Source of the DNA: Saccharofermentans sp.
Lineage (GTDB): Bacteria; Bacillota_A; Clostridia; Saccharofermentanales; Saccharofermentanaceae
Assembly (NCBI GenBank): GCA_024695565.1
Contig: JAILHX010000026.1
Coordinates: 1 to 5,853 of the forward strand
DNA: 5,853 bases
Reading direction: 5' to 3'
Shown here: piece by piece, positions 1 through 5,853 of the stretch
Layout of the letters: every line of letters starts with the position of its first letter
How positions within the stretch are numbered: the first letter of the stretch is position 1
The notes under the pieces: generated by a model
Database searches by the model: none
Seen by the model: only the letters and a program-made list of their open reading frames with translations
Told to the model about the DNA's origin: nothing
Program-made: the position numbers and the translations under genes

Positions 1-1798
1 TGCTTTCCGCAACGATATCGAAGACGTCTCTTACGGCCTTCTTAACGGTTCTCGGAGTGATGTTATGAACTTTATTGTATTCCTGCTGTATAGCCCTTCT
101 GCGGTTAGTCTCGGATACGGCGTTCATCATGGAATCCGTAACTTCATCTGCATAGAGGATAACTCTGCCGTGATCGTTCCTCGCGCATCGTCCGATGATC
201 TGGATCAAGGATCTCTCGGATCGTAAGAATCCTTCCTTATCGGCATCCAGGATCATGAGGAGCGATACTTCAGGAAGATCGATACCCTCTCTTAAGAGAT
301 TGATACCGACGATTACGTCTATCTCGTCATTACGAAGCTGATTCAGGATCTGCATTCGCTCTACTGCCTTGATGTCAGAATGCAGATAAGTGACCCTGAT
401 ATTCTCCTTCTTCAGGAATTCGGTCAGGTCTTCAGCCATACGCTTTGTAAGCGTCATTATAAGGCTCTTATCGCCTGTCTTCTTCTGCTCCTTGAGTTCT
501 GCGAGAATGTCTTCGATCTGGCCCTCAACAGGACGTACAAAGATCTCAGGCTCCAAAAGACCCGTAGGCCTTATCATCTGCTCTACGATCTGCTCGCTGT
601 GTTCCTTCTCATAATCTGCAGGTGTGGCACTGACAAAAACAGTCTGCCCCATACGCTGCTCAAACTCTGCGAACTTAAGAGGTCTGTTATCGAATGCCGA
701 CGGAAGTCTGAAGCCGTACTGAACGAGCATCTCCTTACGCGATCTGTCGCCGTTATACATGGCACCAACCTGAGGGATAGTCTGGTGTGACTCATCGATA
801 AACAGCAGGAAATCATCCGGGAAGAAGTCCATCAAAGTGCATGGCGGTTCGCCTTCTTCTCTGCCCGCGATGTGCCTCGAGTAGTTCTCGATTCCCTTGC
901 AGAAGCCGGTCTCCCTTAACATATCCACATCGTAACGCGTACGCTGCTCAAGACGGTATGCGGCGATCATGTCACCTGCTTCGCGCAGTTCCTTAAGACG
1001 GACCTCAAGTTCAGCCTCGATCCTGTCTATAGCCTTATTGAGCTTGGCCCTGCCGGTTGCATAGTGGGACGCCGGGAAAAGTTCGATATATTCTCTGGTA
1101 AATTCCGTTCTGCCTGTGATCGCATCAACGTAACTGATCTTCTCGATCTCATCTCCGAAGAAACTTAACCTCGTAAGCGTATGCTCGGAATCAGGAGTCC
1201 ATATATCGATGATGTCGCCCTTACGCCTGAATGAGCCTCTCTGAAGGTCGAAATCATTACGCGTGTACTGCATGTTGATAAGTTGTCCCATGACAACATC
1301 CATCGGAACTTCAAGACCTGTCTCGAGCATCAGCGCGAGGGATAAGTAATCGTCCTTCTCACCGATACCGTAGATGCAGGAAACTGAAGCAACGATTATT
1401 ACGTCGTCTCTGGTAAGAAGAGACTTGGTCGCTTCGTGACGCATACGGTCGATCTCGTCGTTGATCGAAGAATCCTTCTCAATATATGTGTCTGTGGCAG
1501 CGATATATGCCTCAGGCTGATAGTAATCGTAATAAGAGATAAAGTATTCGACGGCATTCTCAGGGAACAATTCCTTAAACTCCGCATAGAGCTGTCCCGC
1601 CAGAGTCTTGTTGTGAGCCAATACCAGTGTAGGTCTCTGGACACGCTCGATTATGTTGGCCATGGTGAAGGTCTTGCCCGAACCCGTAACGCCTAAGAGA
1701 GTCTGAGCCTTCTTCCCTTCCCTGATGCCCTGAACCAAACTGTCTATAGCTTCAGGCTGGTCACCCGAGGGCTTAAAATCTGATACCAGTTTAAACAT
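1..1798 (-). CDS. uvrB: UvrABC excinuclease subunit B, 3' end cut by window
   Basis: UvrB is the damage-verifying helicase-like subunit of nucleotide excision repair: UvrA loads it on damaged DNA and it then recruits UvrC for incision. 599 residues are visible, uninterrupted, of a protein usually about 660 long. Walker A GVTGSGKT is at residues 36-43. The tyrosine-rich beta-hairpin that grips DNA ([11 protein letters not shown], with Tyr89, 90, 92, 93 and 98) follows. The DESH helicase motif II is at 335-338, and motif VI reads IGRCARN with Arg537 and Arg540. Spacing between motifs matches the family, offset by three from the well-studied Bacillus protein. The C-terminal UVR motif that binds UvrC would lie outside the window. 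The ATG at 1798 gives the standard N-terminus ([18 protein letters not shown]) and has AGGA 8 bases upstream. The gene is preceded by its own SOS-type promoter. Oddity: Cys538 sits where the motif usually has Ala. Identification is very secure. Confidence 0.98.
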   Translation of the reverse strand, partial: MFKLVSDFKPSGDQPEAIDSLVQGIREGKKAQTLLGVTGSGKTFTMANIIERVQRPTLVLAHNKTLAGQLYAEFKELFPENAVEYFISYYDYYQPEAYIAATDTYIEKDSSINDEIDRMRHEATKSLLTRDDVIIVASVSCIYGIGEKDDYLSLALMLETGLEVPMDVVMGQLINMQYTRNDFDLQRGSFRRKGDIIDIWTPDSEHTLTRLSFFGDEIEKISYVDAITGRTEFTREYIELFPASHYATGRAKLNKAIDRIEAELEVRLKELREAGDMIAAYRLEQRTRYDVDMLRETGFCKGIENYSRHIAGREEGEPPCTLMDFFPDDFLLFIDESHQTIPQVGAMYNGDRSRKEMLVQYGFRLPSAFDNRPLKFAEFEQRMGQTVFVSATPADYEKEHSEQIVEQMIRPTGLLEPEIFVRPVEGQIEDILAELKEQKKTGDKSLIMTLTKRMAEDLTEFLKKENIRVTYLHSDIKAVERMQILNQLRNDEIDVIVGINLLREGIDLPEVSLLMILDADKEGFLRSERSLIQIIGRCARNDHGRVILYADEVTDSMMNAVSETNRRRAIQQEYNKVHNITPRTVKKAVRDVFDIVAES

Positions 1799-1806
1799 AA
1801 ATCGTG

Positions 1807-1810
1807 TCCT
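1807..1810 (-). promoter_or_regulatory. Ribosome binding site of uvrB
   Basis: AGGA on the minus strand, 8 bases before the uvrB ATG. It is short but well placed, and supports the start at 1798. Confidence 0.6.
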
Positions 1811-1859
1811 ATGTGCCTTCGAAAACCATTACGGTTCAAATGTAAATCTTCTAAGGTAG

Positions 1860-1888
1860 ATTCTAGAACGTTTGTTCTAACAAAGCAA
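1860..1888 (-). promoter_or_regulatory. Sigma-70/SigA-type promoter of uvrB
   Basis: On the minus strand TTGCTT (1888-1883) is followed after exactly 17 bases by TAGAAT (1865-1860), five of six matches to the -10 consensus. The -35 box is weak (TTG only). The 17-base spacer contains most of the LexA box, which argues that this is the promoter LexA controls. Transcription would begin near 1853, giving a leader of roughly 55 bases. The assignment is by motif only. Confidence 0.65.
1865..1878 (-). promoter_or_regulatory. LexA (SOS) operator of uvrB
   Basis: AGAACAAACGTTCT on the minus strand is a palindrome with 5-base arms (AGAAC/GTTCT). It fits the core of the Gram-positive LexA/DinR box, GAAC-RNRY-GTTY, at every position; only the outermost bases differ from the Bacillus consensus. 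It lies in the -35/-10 spacer and touches the -10 box, so bound repressor would block RNA polymerase directly. uvrB is a standard SOS-regulon member, so damage-induced expression is expected. Confidence 0.85.
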
Positions 1889-1893
1889 TAGAA

Positions 1894-1910
1894 AGGACGT
1901 GTCTTGTCCT
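1894..1910 (-). terminator. Possible weak terminator after the fruK-like gene
   Basis: Starting at the last base of the stop codon, the minus strand reads AGGAC, a 7-base loop, GTCCT, then TTTCTATT. The stem is only 5 bp and the T tract is broken, so it may slow or partly end transcription rather than stop it. Readthrough into uvrB is possible. Confidence 0.3.
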
Positions 1911-2824
1911 CAAAACTGAACGGTTTCAAAGAGCTCCATTACACGTTCTCTGGTAGGAGGATTGGTTCCTTCAGTCTCAGCTTCGGCAGCACCCAGAGCC
2001 ATGCAGAGCCTGAATGTCTCTTCAGAAGACATCCCCTCATCAGAAGCATATGCAAGACCCGCGGTCATGGCATCGCCGCATCCGGTGGAGCAATTGGCCT
2101 TAACGTCTAATGCTCTCGCGTAAGTTGCATCAAGATCACGGCTGGCATATACAGCTCCTACGCTTCCCATGGAGATGAGGCAGCGCGTAACTCCGCGCAT
2201 GACGAGATCGCTTGCTTCGTATTTTGCACTGTCGACATCGTTATCGATGCCGAGTTCTTCGCAAGTGGGTTTTGCCGCATAAGGCTTCTCTTCAAGGCCT
2301 TCTGTAAGATATCTGTCCGAAGAATCGAGGATGATCTTAACGCCCTCCACTTCCTTGAAGCAGCTGATGAGATCAGCATATATCTCTGAAGGTGAACCGA
2401 GAGGCGGACGGCCTGAGATAACGATGATGTCGCCTGATGCGATCCTGGCACGGATCTTCTGCTTAAGCTCGTCAACTGCAGTCCTGTCATAGAGAGGTCC
2501 TTCGCCGTTGATATCAGTGGTAACTCCGTTCTCGCCTGATATCTTAACATTGATCCTGGTATCGTCAGAAGGATATCTGACGCTGATGACTTCAGCACCG
2601 ATATCGTCCAGCATTTTAAGGAGCCTGTCACCTGTGTCTCCGCAGACGCCAATACAGATAACCGAGTCTTTTCCCATCACCTTGAGTGTCTTTGATACAT
2701 TGATTCCCTTGCCGCCCGGATCTGTCCTGACGCCGTAAGATTTATTGACGCTTCCCGGCATAAGGCCGTCCTTAACGTGAAGACTGACATCAACTGCAGG
2801 ATTAAGTGTAATAGTATAGATCAT
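1910..2824 (-). CDS. PfkB-family sugar-phosphate kinase, 1-phosphofructokinase type
   Basis: This is a 304-residue ribokinase/PfkB-superfamily kinase of the FruK/LacC branch. Such enzymes phosphorylate fructose 1-phosphate (FruK) or tagatose 6-phosphate (LacC) with ATP in the cytoplasm. The start MIYTITLNPAVD is the family signature, PGGKGINVSK at 36-45 is the N-terminal substrate-side motif, and TGCGDAMTAG at 247-256 carries the catalytic base Asp251. The family more often has GAGD or GSGD there, so Cys249 is slightly unusual. Length is normal. The ATG at 2824 has AGAAAGG (2840-2834) 9 bases upstream, inside the end of the alkD-like gene, and the gap between the two genes is 4 bases, so the two are co-transcribed and probably translationally coupled. 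No fructose PTS transporter or DeoR-type regulator is visible, which is unlike classical fru operons; fructose-1-phosphate is the likeliest substrate but not shown by the sequence. Family sure, substrate not. Confidence 0.88.
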   Translation of the reverse strand: MIYTITLNPAVDVSLHVKDGLMPGSVNKSYGVRTDPGGKGINVSKTLKVMGKDSVICIGVCGDTGDRLLKMLDDIGAEVISVRYPSDDTRINVKISGENGVTTDINGEGPLYDRTAVDELKQKIRARIASGDIIVISGRPPLGSPSEIYADLISCFKEVEGVKIILDSSDRYLTEGLEEKPYAAKPTCEELGIDNDVDSAKYEASDLVMRGVTRCLISMGSVGAVYASRDLDATYARALDVKANCSTGCGDAMTAGLAYASDEGMSSEETFRLCMALGAAEAETEGTNPPTRERVMELFETVQF

Positions 2825-2828
2825 AATC

Positions 2829-3518
2829 TTAAGCCTTTCTCTTTAAGGTCTTTAAGTATTCCTTCTGTTTAGGGGTTATACGGTAGCTCTCAACGGCTTT
2901 CTGGATCGATTTGTTATGCGTCCATTTGTCGAGTTTCTGCTTCTCTATATAGGGTAATGCCGCTTCATACTGCTTGGCAAGTGCGGTTGCAAAATACCAG
3001 GCGGTCATCATGTTGACGTAGTATTCATCAGATCTTATTTTCGAGACCTTGGTAAGATATGAAGTCTTGAAATCCTCATCAAGGAAGTGCTCTAAAAGCA
3101 TGCCGATACCAAATCTCTTAACATAAGTGTGATCTGAATCTATCCAGTTATCCACATATTCGAGCAGAAGATCCTTATTCTTTTTAAAGATCTTAGGCGA
3201 CATCTGATCGCAGGTTGCCCAGTTATCAACATAGGGAAGAAACTTATCGACCAGCCGGATGCACTCTCCGGCATCCTTCATTCCGGAGAGGATAAAAGCG
3301 TGAAGCTGATTCTCTTCAAAAAATTTGTGCGGAAGATCATTTAAGAAATCTGATATATCGTCCCGCTTGGCAAGGTCCTTTGCCAGTGCACGGAGAGCAG
3401 GCGTTCTAACGCCGATGATAGAATCCGGATCAGCCGACGGGATCGTCTTTATCTGAAGATCCCTGTAACCGAGATCCTGAAGCCTGATCAGTTCAGAACG
3501 TATATCATCGGTAATCAT
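2829..3518 (-). CDS. AlkD-like DNA alkylation repair protein (HEAT-like repeats)
   Basis: This is a 229-residue protein of the DNA alkylation repair family (AlkC/AlkD type), all-helical HEAT-like-repeat glycosylases that remove N3- and N7-alkylated purines. The conserved block VDNWATCDQ spans residues 97-105. Trp100, Asp104, Arg135 and Trp174 line up in order and spacing with Bacillus cereus AlkD Trp109, Asp113, Arg148 and Trp187; Asp104 would be the catalytic residue. The C-terminal block WTHNKSIQKAVESYRIT (199-215) is also typical of the family. Length fits a complete gene. No clear Shine-Dalgarno precedes the ATG at 3518; the upstream gene stops 8 bases before, so translation is probably coupled to it. 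No LexA box is seen ahead of the operon. Family is secure. The alkylpurine glycosylase role is inferred from the retained residues, since some relatives have other or unknown substrates. Confidence 0.9.
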   Translation of the reverse strand: MITDDIRSELIRLQDLGYRDLQIKTIPSADPDSIIGVRTPALRALAKDLAKRDDISDFLNDLPHKFFEENQLHAFILSGMKDAGECIRLVDKFLPYVDNWATCDQMSPKIFKKNKDLLLEYVDNWIDSDHTYVKRFGIGMLLEHFLDEDFKTSYLTKVSKIRSDEYYVNMMTAWYFATALAKQYEAALPYIEKQKLDKWTHNKSIQKAVESYRITPKQKEYLKTLKRKA

Positions 3519-3526
3519 GGCGATTA

Positions 3527-3988
3527 TCAGAAGAACAGATACATTAATACCGCAACGGCTACACCGAGCACACTGCCGGCGCCAACCTGAAGAGGTGTGT
3601 GACCAAGGAGTTCCTTGAGTTTCTCTTCATTTGGGAGATCTGCACCTGTGATCTTCTCAAACATATCTGCCATGGCATTCAGCAGCTCTGCCTGCTTACC
3701 TGCCTGATATCGGACATTCATGGCATCGTGCATTACGACGATCGCAAGGATCATGGCTACAGCGAAGATCGCAGTGTTAAAGCCTTCGTAAAGACCTGTT
3801 GCAACTGCAACAGACATAACCGTAGCTGAGTGTCCGCTGGGCATACCGCCGTCGCCGAATAATCTCTCGATGCTGAATTTCTTCGTGAGGATAAGATTAC
3901 TGATGCACTTGAACACCTGGGCAAAGAACCAGGATACGATACCGACGATTAAAATCTTGTTTGTAATAATCTGCAGAAGGAATTCCAT
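3527..3988 (-). CDS. DUF212 / divergent PAP2 family membrane protein (YuiD-like)
   Basis: This 153-residue integral membrane protein has the features of the DUF212 family, distantly related to acid phosphatases and lipid phosphatases of the PAP2 type. GGMPSGHSA at 47-55 resembles the PAP2 SGH motif, HDAMNVRYQAGKQ at 87-99 is the second family signature, and GHTPLQVGAG at 129-138 the third. Hydrophobic segments at about 9-33, 52-66, 70-88 and 136-153 suggest four membrane passes. The frame opens upstream at a TTG (4009), but I chose the ATG at 3988 because GAAAGGG (4000-3994) lies 5 bases ahead of it and the protein then starts MEFLLQIITNKI as its relatives do. It is the first gene of a probable operon with the alkD-like and kinase genes. 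Biological role in bacteria is unsettled; a lipid or isoprenoid phosphatase activity is a guess from the fold. Confidence 0.9.
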   Translation of the reverse strand: MEFLLQIITNKILIVGIVSWFFAQVFKCISNLILTKKFSIERLFGDGGMPSGHSATVMSVAVATGLYEGFNTAIFAVAMILAIVVMHDAMNVRYQAGKQAELLNAMADMFEKITGADLPNEEKLKELLGHTPLQVGAGSVLGVAVAVLMYLFF

Positions 3989-3993
3989 ACTAT

Positions 3994-4000
3994 CCCTTTC
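3994..4000 (-). promoter_or_regulatory. Ribosome binding site deciding the DUF212 start
   Basis: GAAAGGG on the minus strand ends 5 bases before the ATG at 3988. It lies within the longer reading frame that begins at TTG 4009, so it favours the internal ATG over the TTG. Confidence 0.75.
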
Positions 4001-4015
4001 ATATTCCAAAAACTC

Positions 4016-4030
4016 GAGTATATTTTACTC
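4016..4030. repeat. Short palindrome GAGTA-N5-TACTC over a candidate -10 box
   Basis: Perfect 5-base inverted repeat around a 5-base AT centre, lying 28 bases before the DUF212 ATG. Its minus-strand sequence contains TATACT (4022-4017), a five-of-six match to a -10 box, but no good -35 box is found at the right distance. It could be an operator for the DUF212-alkD-kinase operon, or chance in AT-rich sequence. Confidence 0.3.
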
Positions 4031-4065
4031 TATCGCGCGCAAAAATAAATACTGTGAAAAAGGCT

Positions 4066-4103
4066 AAAACAAAAAGATGCCGCAGCGGTTAACTGCGGCA
4101 TCT
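4066..4103 (-). terminator. Rho-independent terminator of the rpmA-obg unit
   Basis: On the minus strand AGATGCCGCAG and CTGCGGCATCT form a perfect 11-bp stem around a 7-base loop, directly followed by TTTTTGTTTT. This is a strong intrinsic terminator. On the plus strand the stem is not followed by a T tract, so it works in the obg direction. It isolates obg from the DUF212 operon. Confidence 0.95.
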
Positions 4104-4236
4104 CTACAAACAAACTCAAAACTCAAGAAGCACGTATTGCGTAATCATCTTACATTGATGATGATACAAAAGCATTAAGGCAACATAAGGGAACAATTGT
4201 TAATAATCCGTTAATAAATCACCTGAATTATGAAGT
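4104..4236. other. Non-coding obg 3' region with small repeats
   Basis: About 130 AT-rich bases separate the obg stop from its terminator, with no credible gene on either strand. It holds a direct repeat GTTAATAA at 4199-4206 and 4210-4217 (11 bases apart, about one helical turn), a palindrome AACAATTGTT at 4192-4201, and a weak inverted repeat ATCATC-N7-GATGAT at 4144-4162. No tRNA-like or riboswitch-like fold was recognised. Confidence 0.5.
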
Positions 4237-5514
4237 TTAGTCAAAATAATCAAATTCAAGCTCGCAAACCTTAACGGTATCGCCCTCTTTTACCCCCATT
4301 TTCTTGAGTTCCTCAAATACGCCCTCGTTCTCGAGCGTTCTCTGGAAGAAATTGGTCGACTCGGTATCTTCGAAGTTTGTGGAGTTGAAGATCTTATTGA
4401 TCCACTTGCCGGTAACTTCAAAATTGCCATCCTCATTGATGATGATGTCGAACTTTTTGCCTTCGTCAAATGTGTATACTCTCTCACCGCCTTCAGCGAT
4501 ATCGTGAAGTACCGTGGGAGGGAGCTTCGATACTGCCTCAGTGATCTTGTCAGCCAATTCGCTGACGCCGATCATTCCGGCGGCAGAGATGATGTAAACA
4601 TCTTCATAGCCCATCTCTTTTACGGTCTTAACGAACTTCTCGGCATCTTCTTCGGATACGCCGTCGCACTTGTTGCCGACAACGATCTGAGGCCTCTGGG
4701 ACAGTTCAAGACTGAATTCTTCAAGTTCTTTGTTGATCGTCTTAAAGTCCTCGATAGGATCTCTGCCGTCAGATGCAGACAGATCCACAACATGAACGAG
4801 AAGTCTGGTTCTCTCGATATGCCTTAAGAAGTCATGGCCTAAGCCTGCGCCTTCGTGAGCGTTCTCGATGATTCCGGGAATATCTGCGATGACATATGAG
4901 AAATCATCCTTGGTAACAACGCCCAATACCGGTTCCAATGTAGTGAACGGGTAATCTGCGATCTTCGGCTTTGCTCTTGTAAGGACAGAGAGCAGAGTGG
5001 ATTTGCCGGCGTTGGGGAAACCTACAAGACCGCAGTCTGCAATAAGCTTAAGTTCGATATAGAGCTCGCGCTCCTCGCCGGGTGCACCGGGAGTAGCAAA
5101 CTGGGGGGCCTGCCGTACAGAATTGGCATAGTGCATGTTGCCGAGACCGCCCTTGCCGCCTCTGGCGACAACGATCTTCTGGCCGGGCTCGGTAAGATCT
5201 GCGATGATGTCACCGCTCTCTGCATCTTTTACGACCGTACCTACGGGAACGCCGATTATAAGATCCTCACCGCGCTTGCCGTACATCTTCTTGCCCATAC
5301 CCTTTGCACCGTTCTGGGCTACGAACTTATGCTTGAATCTGAAATTCTGAAGGCTCGTCAGATTCTGTGCCGCCTGCAGAACGACATTGCCGCCGTCTCC
5401 GCCGTCACCACCATCCGGTCCGCCGTTGGTAATGTACTTCTCAGTATGGAAACTGAGCGCGCCGTTACCACCGTCTCCGGCCTTAACATAAATCTTTGAA
5501 TGATCTATAAACAT
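4237..5514 (-). CDS. obg: Obg-family GTPase (CgtA), ribosome assembly
   Basis: Obg is a cytoplasmic GTPase that binds the 50S precursor and links ribosome maturation to nucleotide levels and stress. 425 residues, full length. The N-terminal glycine-rich Obg fold (1 to about 158) shows GGPDGGDGGDGGN at 31-43. The GTPase domain carries G1 GFPNAGKST at 165-173, G2 in DYPFTTLEP at 187-195, G3 DIPG at 211-214, G4 NKCD at 281-284 and G5 SAAG at 310-313. The C-terminal OCT domain (about 346-425, VYTFDEGKKFDI onward) is present, as in most Firmicutes. The frame opens further up at TTG 5535, but the ATG at 5514 gives the canonical MFIDHSKIYVKAGDGGNG start and has AGGGAG 6 bases upstream. It follows rpmA by 83 bases, the usual partnership. 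Identification is certain. Confidence 0.98.
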   Translation of the reverse strand: MFIDHSKIYVKAGDGGNGALSFHTEKYITNGGPDGGDGGDGGNVVLQAAQNLTSLQNFRFKHKFVAQNGAKGMGKKMYGKRGEDLIIGVPVGTVVKDAESGDIIADLTEPGQKIVVARGGKGGLGNMHYANSVRQAPQFATPGAPGEERELYIELKLIADCGLVGFPNAGKSTLLSVLTRAKPKIADYPFTTLEPVLGVVTKDDFSYVIADIPGIIENAHEGAGLGHDFLRHIERTRLLVHVVDLSASDGRDPIEDFKTINKELEEFSLELSQRPQIVVGNKCDGVSEEDAEKFVKTVKEMGYEDVYIISAAGMIGVSELADKITEAVSKLPPTVLHDIAEGGERVYTFDEGKKFDIIINEDGNFEVTGKWINKIFNSTNFEDTESTNFFQRTLENEGVFEELKKMGVKEGDTVKVCELEFDYFD

Positions 5515-5520
5515 CTGATT

Positions 5521-5526
5521 CTCCCT
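5521..5526 (-). promoter_or_regulatory. Ribosome binding site deciding the obg start
   Basis: AGGGAG on the minus strand, 6 bases before the ATG at 5514. It rules for this ATG over the upstream in-frame TTG at 5535. Confidence 0.85.
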
Positions 5527-5534
5527 CAAAATCA

Positions 5535-5572
5535 AGAGCAGTCCAATCGCTGATATAGCGACAGACTGCTCT
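5535..5572 (-). promoter_or_regulatory. Two-part hairpin in the obg leader
   Basis: The 9-base arms AGAGCAGTC (5535-5543) and GACTGCTCT (5564-5572) pair perfectly. Inside, TCGCT (5547-5551) and AGCGA (5557-5561) make a second 5-bp stem with loop GATAT (plus-strand sense), separated by a small 3/2 internal loop. On the transcript it is followed by UUGAUUUUGAGGGAG, that is, a poor U tract then the obg ribosome binding site 8 bases away. It could be a partial terminator, an RNA processing site or a translation control element that sets obg level apart from rpmA. Confidence 0.7.
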
Positions 5573-5597
5573 GCTTGGTTTTAACTCTATACCTAAA

Positions 5598-5853
5598 TCA
5601 GGCTACAGGATAAACGCTAACCTGCTTCTTATCCTTGCCCATACGCTCATACTTGACCTTACCGTCAATCAAAGCGAAAAGTGTATCGTCAGATCCGATT
5701 CCTACGTTTGTTCCGGGATGGATCTTAGTACCACGCTGTCTGACAAGAATATTGCCGGCCAGAACTGACTGTCCGTCACCTTTCTTCGCTCCTAATCTCT
5801 TGGACTGGGACTCACGGCCGTTCTTGGTGGAACCCATTCCCTTCTTATGTGCG
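5598..5853 (-). CDS. rpmA: Ribosomal protein L27 (bL27), 5' end cut by window
   Basis: bL27 is a 50S subunit protein whose N-terminal tail reaches toward the peptidyl-transferase centre. 84 residues are visible, beginning [21 protein letters not shown], with the family core [21 protein letters not shown]. An internal ATG at 5837 exists, but the frame runs on upstream through GA-rich codons giving AHKKG, which is the standard start of mature L27, so the true start is beyond the window. In Firmicutes a short leader ending in FF precedes AHKKG and is removed by the protease Prp; the window stops just at that point, so it cannot be told whether the leader is present. obg follows downstream, as commonly found. 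Confidence 0.97.
   Translation of the reverse strand, partial: AHKKGMGSTKNGRESQSKRLGAKKGDGQSVLAGNILVRQRGTKIHPGTNVGIGSDDTLFALIDGKVKYERMGKDKKQVSVYPVA

Noticed and set aside
380..790. 136-residue plus-strand open frame inside uvrB
   Set aside because: It is antisense to a fully supported uvrB frame, has no ribosome binding site and its translation shows no recognisable domain.
1744..1929. 61-residue minus-strand frame spanning the fruK-uvrB gap
   Set aside because: It overlaps the start of uvrB in another frame and the promoter/LexA site, and has no convincing ribosome binding site.
3989..4009. TTG start at 4009 for the DUF212 gene
   Set aside because: The internal ATG at 3988 has a good GAAAGGG at 5 bases and matches family N-termini; the TTG has no purine-rich site before it.
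4191..4202. GAACAATTGTTA as a second LexA box
   Set aside because: It misses two core positions of the GAAC-RNRY-GTTY pattern and lies between a stop codon and a terminator, not at a promoter.
5131..5499. 122-residue plus-strand open frame inside obg
   Set aside because: It lies opposite the conserved Obg fold; its openness is explained by obg codon use. No family features.
5515..5535. TTG start at 5535 for obg
   Set aside because: It would add seven residues translated from the ribosome binding site itself; the ATG at 5514 gives the conserved Obg N-terminus.
5535..5572. The rpmA-obg hairpin as a full Rho-independent terminator
   Set aside because: The following minus-strand sequence TTGATTTTGAGG lacks a continuous T tract, so only partial termination is plausible.
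1..5853. CRISPR array, tRNA, rRNA, insertion sequence or a novel multigene defence system
   Set aside because: No regularly spaced repeats, no tRNA or rRNA sequence, no transposase or terminal inverted repeats, and all genes belong to known housekeeping or repair families.

Overview
The window is a compact stretch of bacterial chromosome in which every supported gene lies on the minus strand. Read in the direction of transcription (high to low coordinates) the order is: rpmA (ribosomal protein L27, 5' end cut off by the window), obg (ribosome-assembly GTPase), a DUF212/divergent-PAP2 membrane protein, an AlkD-type DNA alkylation repair protein, a FruK-type PfkB sugar-phosphate kinase, and uvrB (nucleotide excision repair helicase, 3' end cut off). 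The organism is most likely a Firmicute of the Clostridia type. The rpmA-obg pairing, an Obg with a C-terminal OCT domain, a DUF212 protein, AGGAG-like ribosome binding sites and a Bacillus/Clostridium-type LexA box (GAAC-N4-GTTC) all fit that. I cannot name a genus.

Right part (4066-5853): rpmA and obg are separated by 83 bases that hold a strong two-part hairpin just before the obg ribosome binding site. obg ends at 4237. After a 3' region of about 130 bases comes a textbook Rho-independent terminator (11-bp GC-rich stem plus T tract, 4066-4103), which closes the rpmA-obg unit.

Middle part (1910-4030): the DUF212 gene, alkD-like gene and fruK-like gene are spaced by 8 and 4 bases and are almost certainly one operon. 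A candidate start region lies just after the obg terminator. The kinase has no phosphotransferase (PTS) or regulator gene next to it in the window, so its substrate is open.

Left part (1-1890): uvrB has its own promoter in the 111-base gap after fruK, with a LexA/SOS box lying almost wholly inside the -35/-10 spacer. UvrB is intact over the 599 visible residues; only the C-terminal UvrC-binding end is outside the window.

This looks like an ordinary housekeeping and repair region. I found no CRISPR array, mobile element, tRNA, rRNA or evident novel system. The points worth a second look are the promoter-embedded SOS box, the obg leader hairpin, the L27 N-terminus, the alkD-kinase operon and a few small palindromes and repeats in the gaps.
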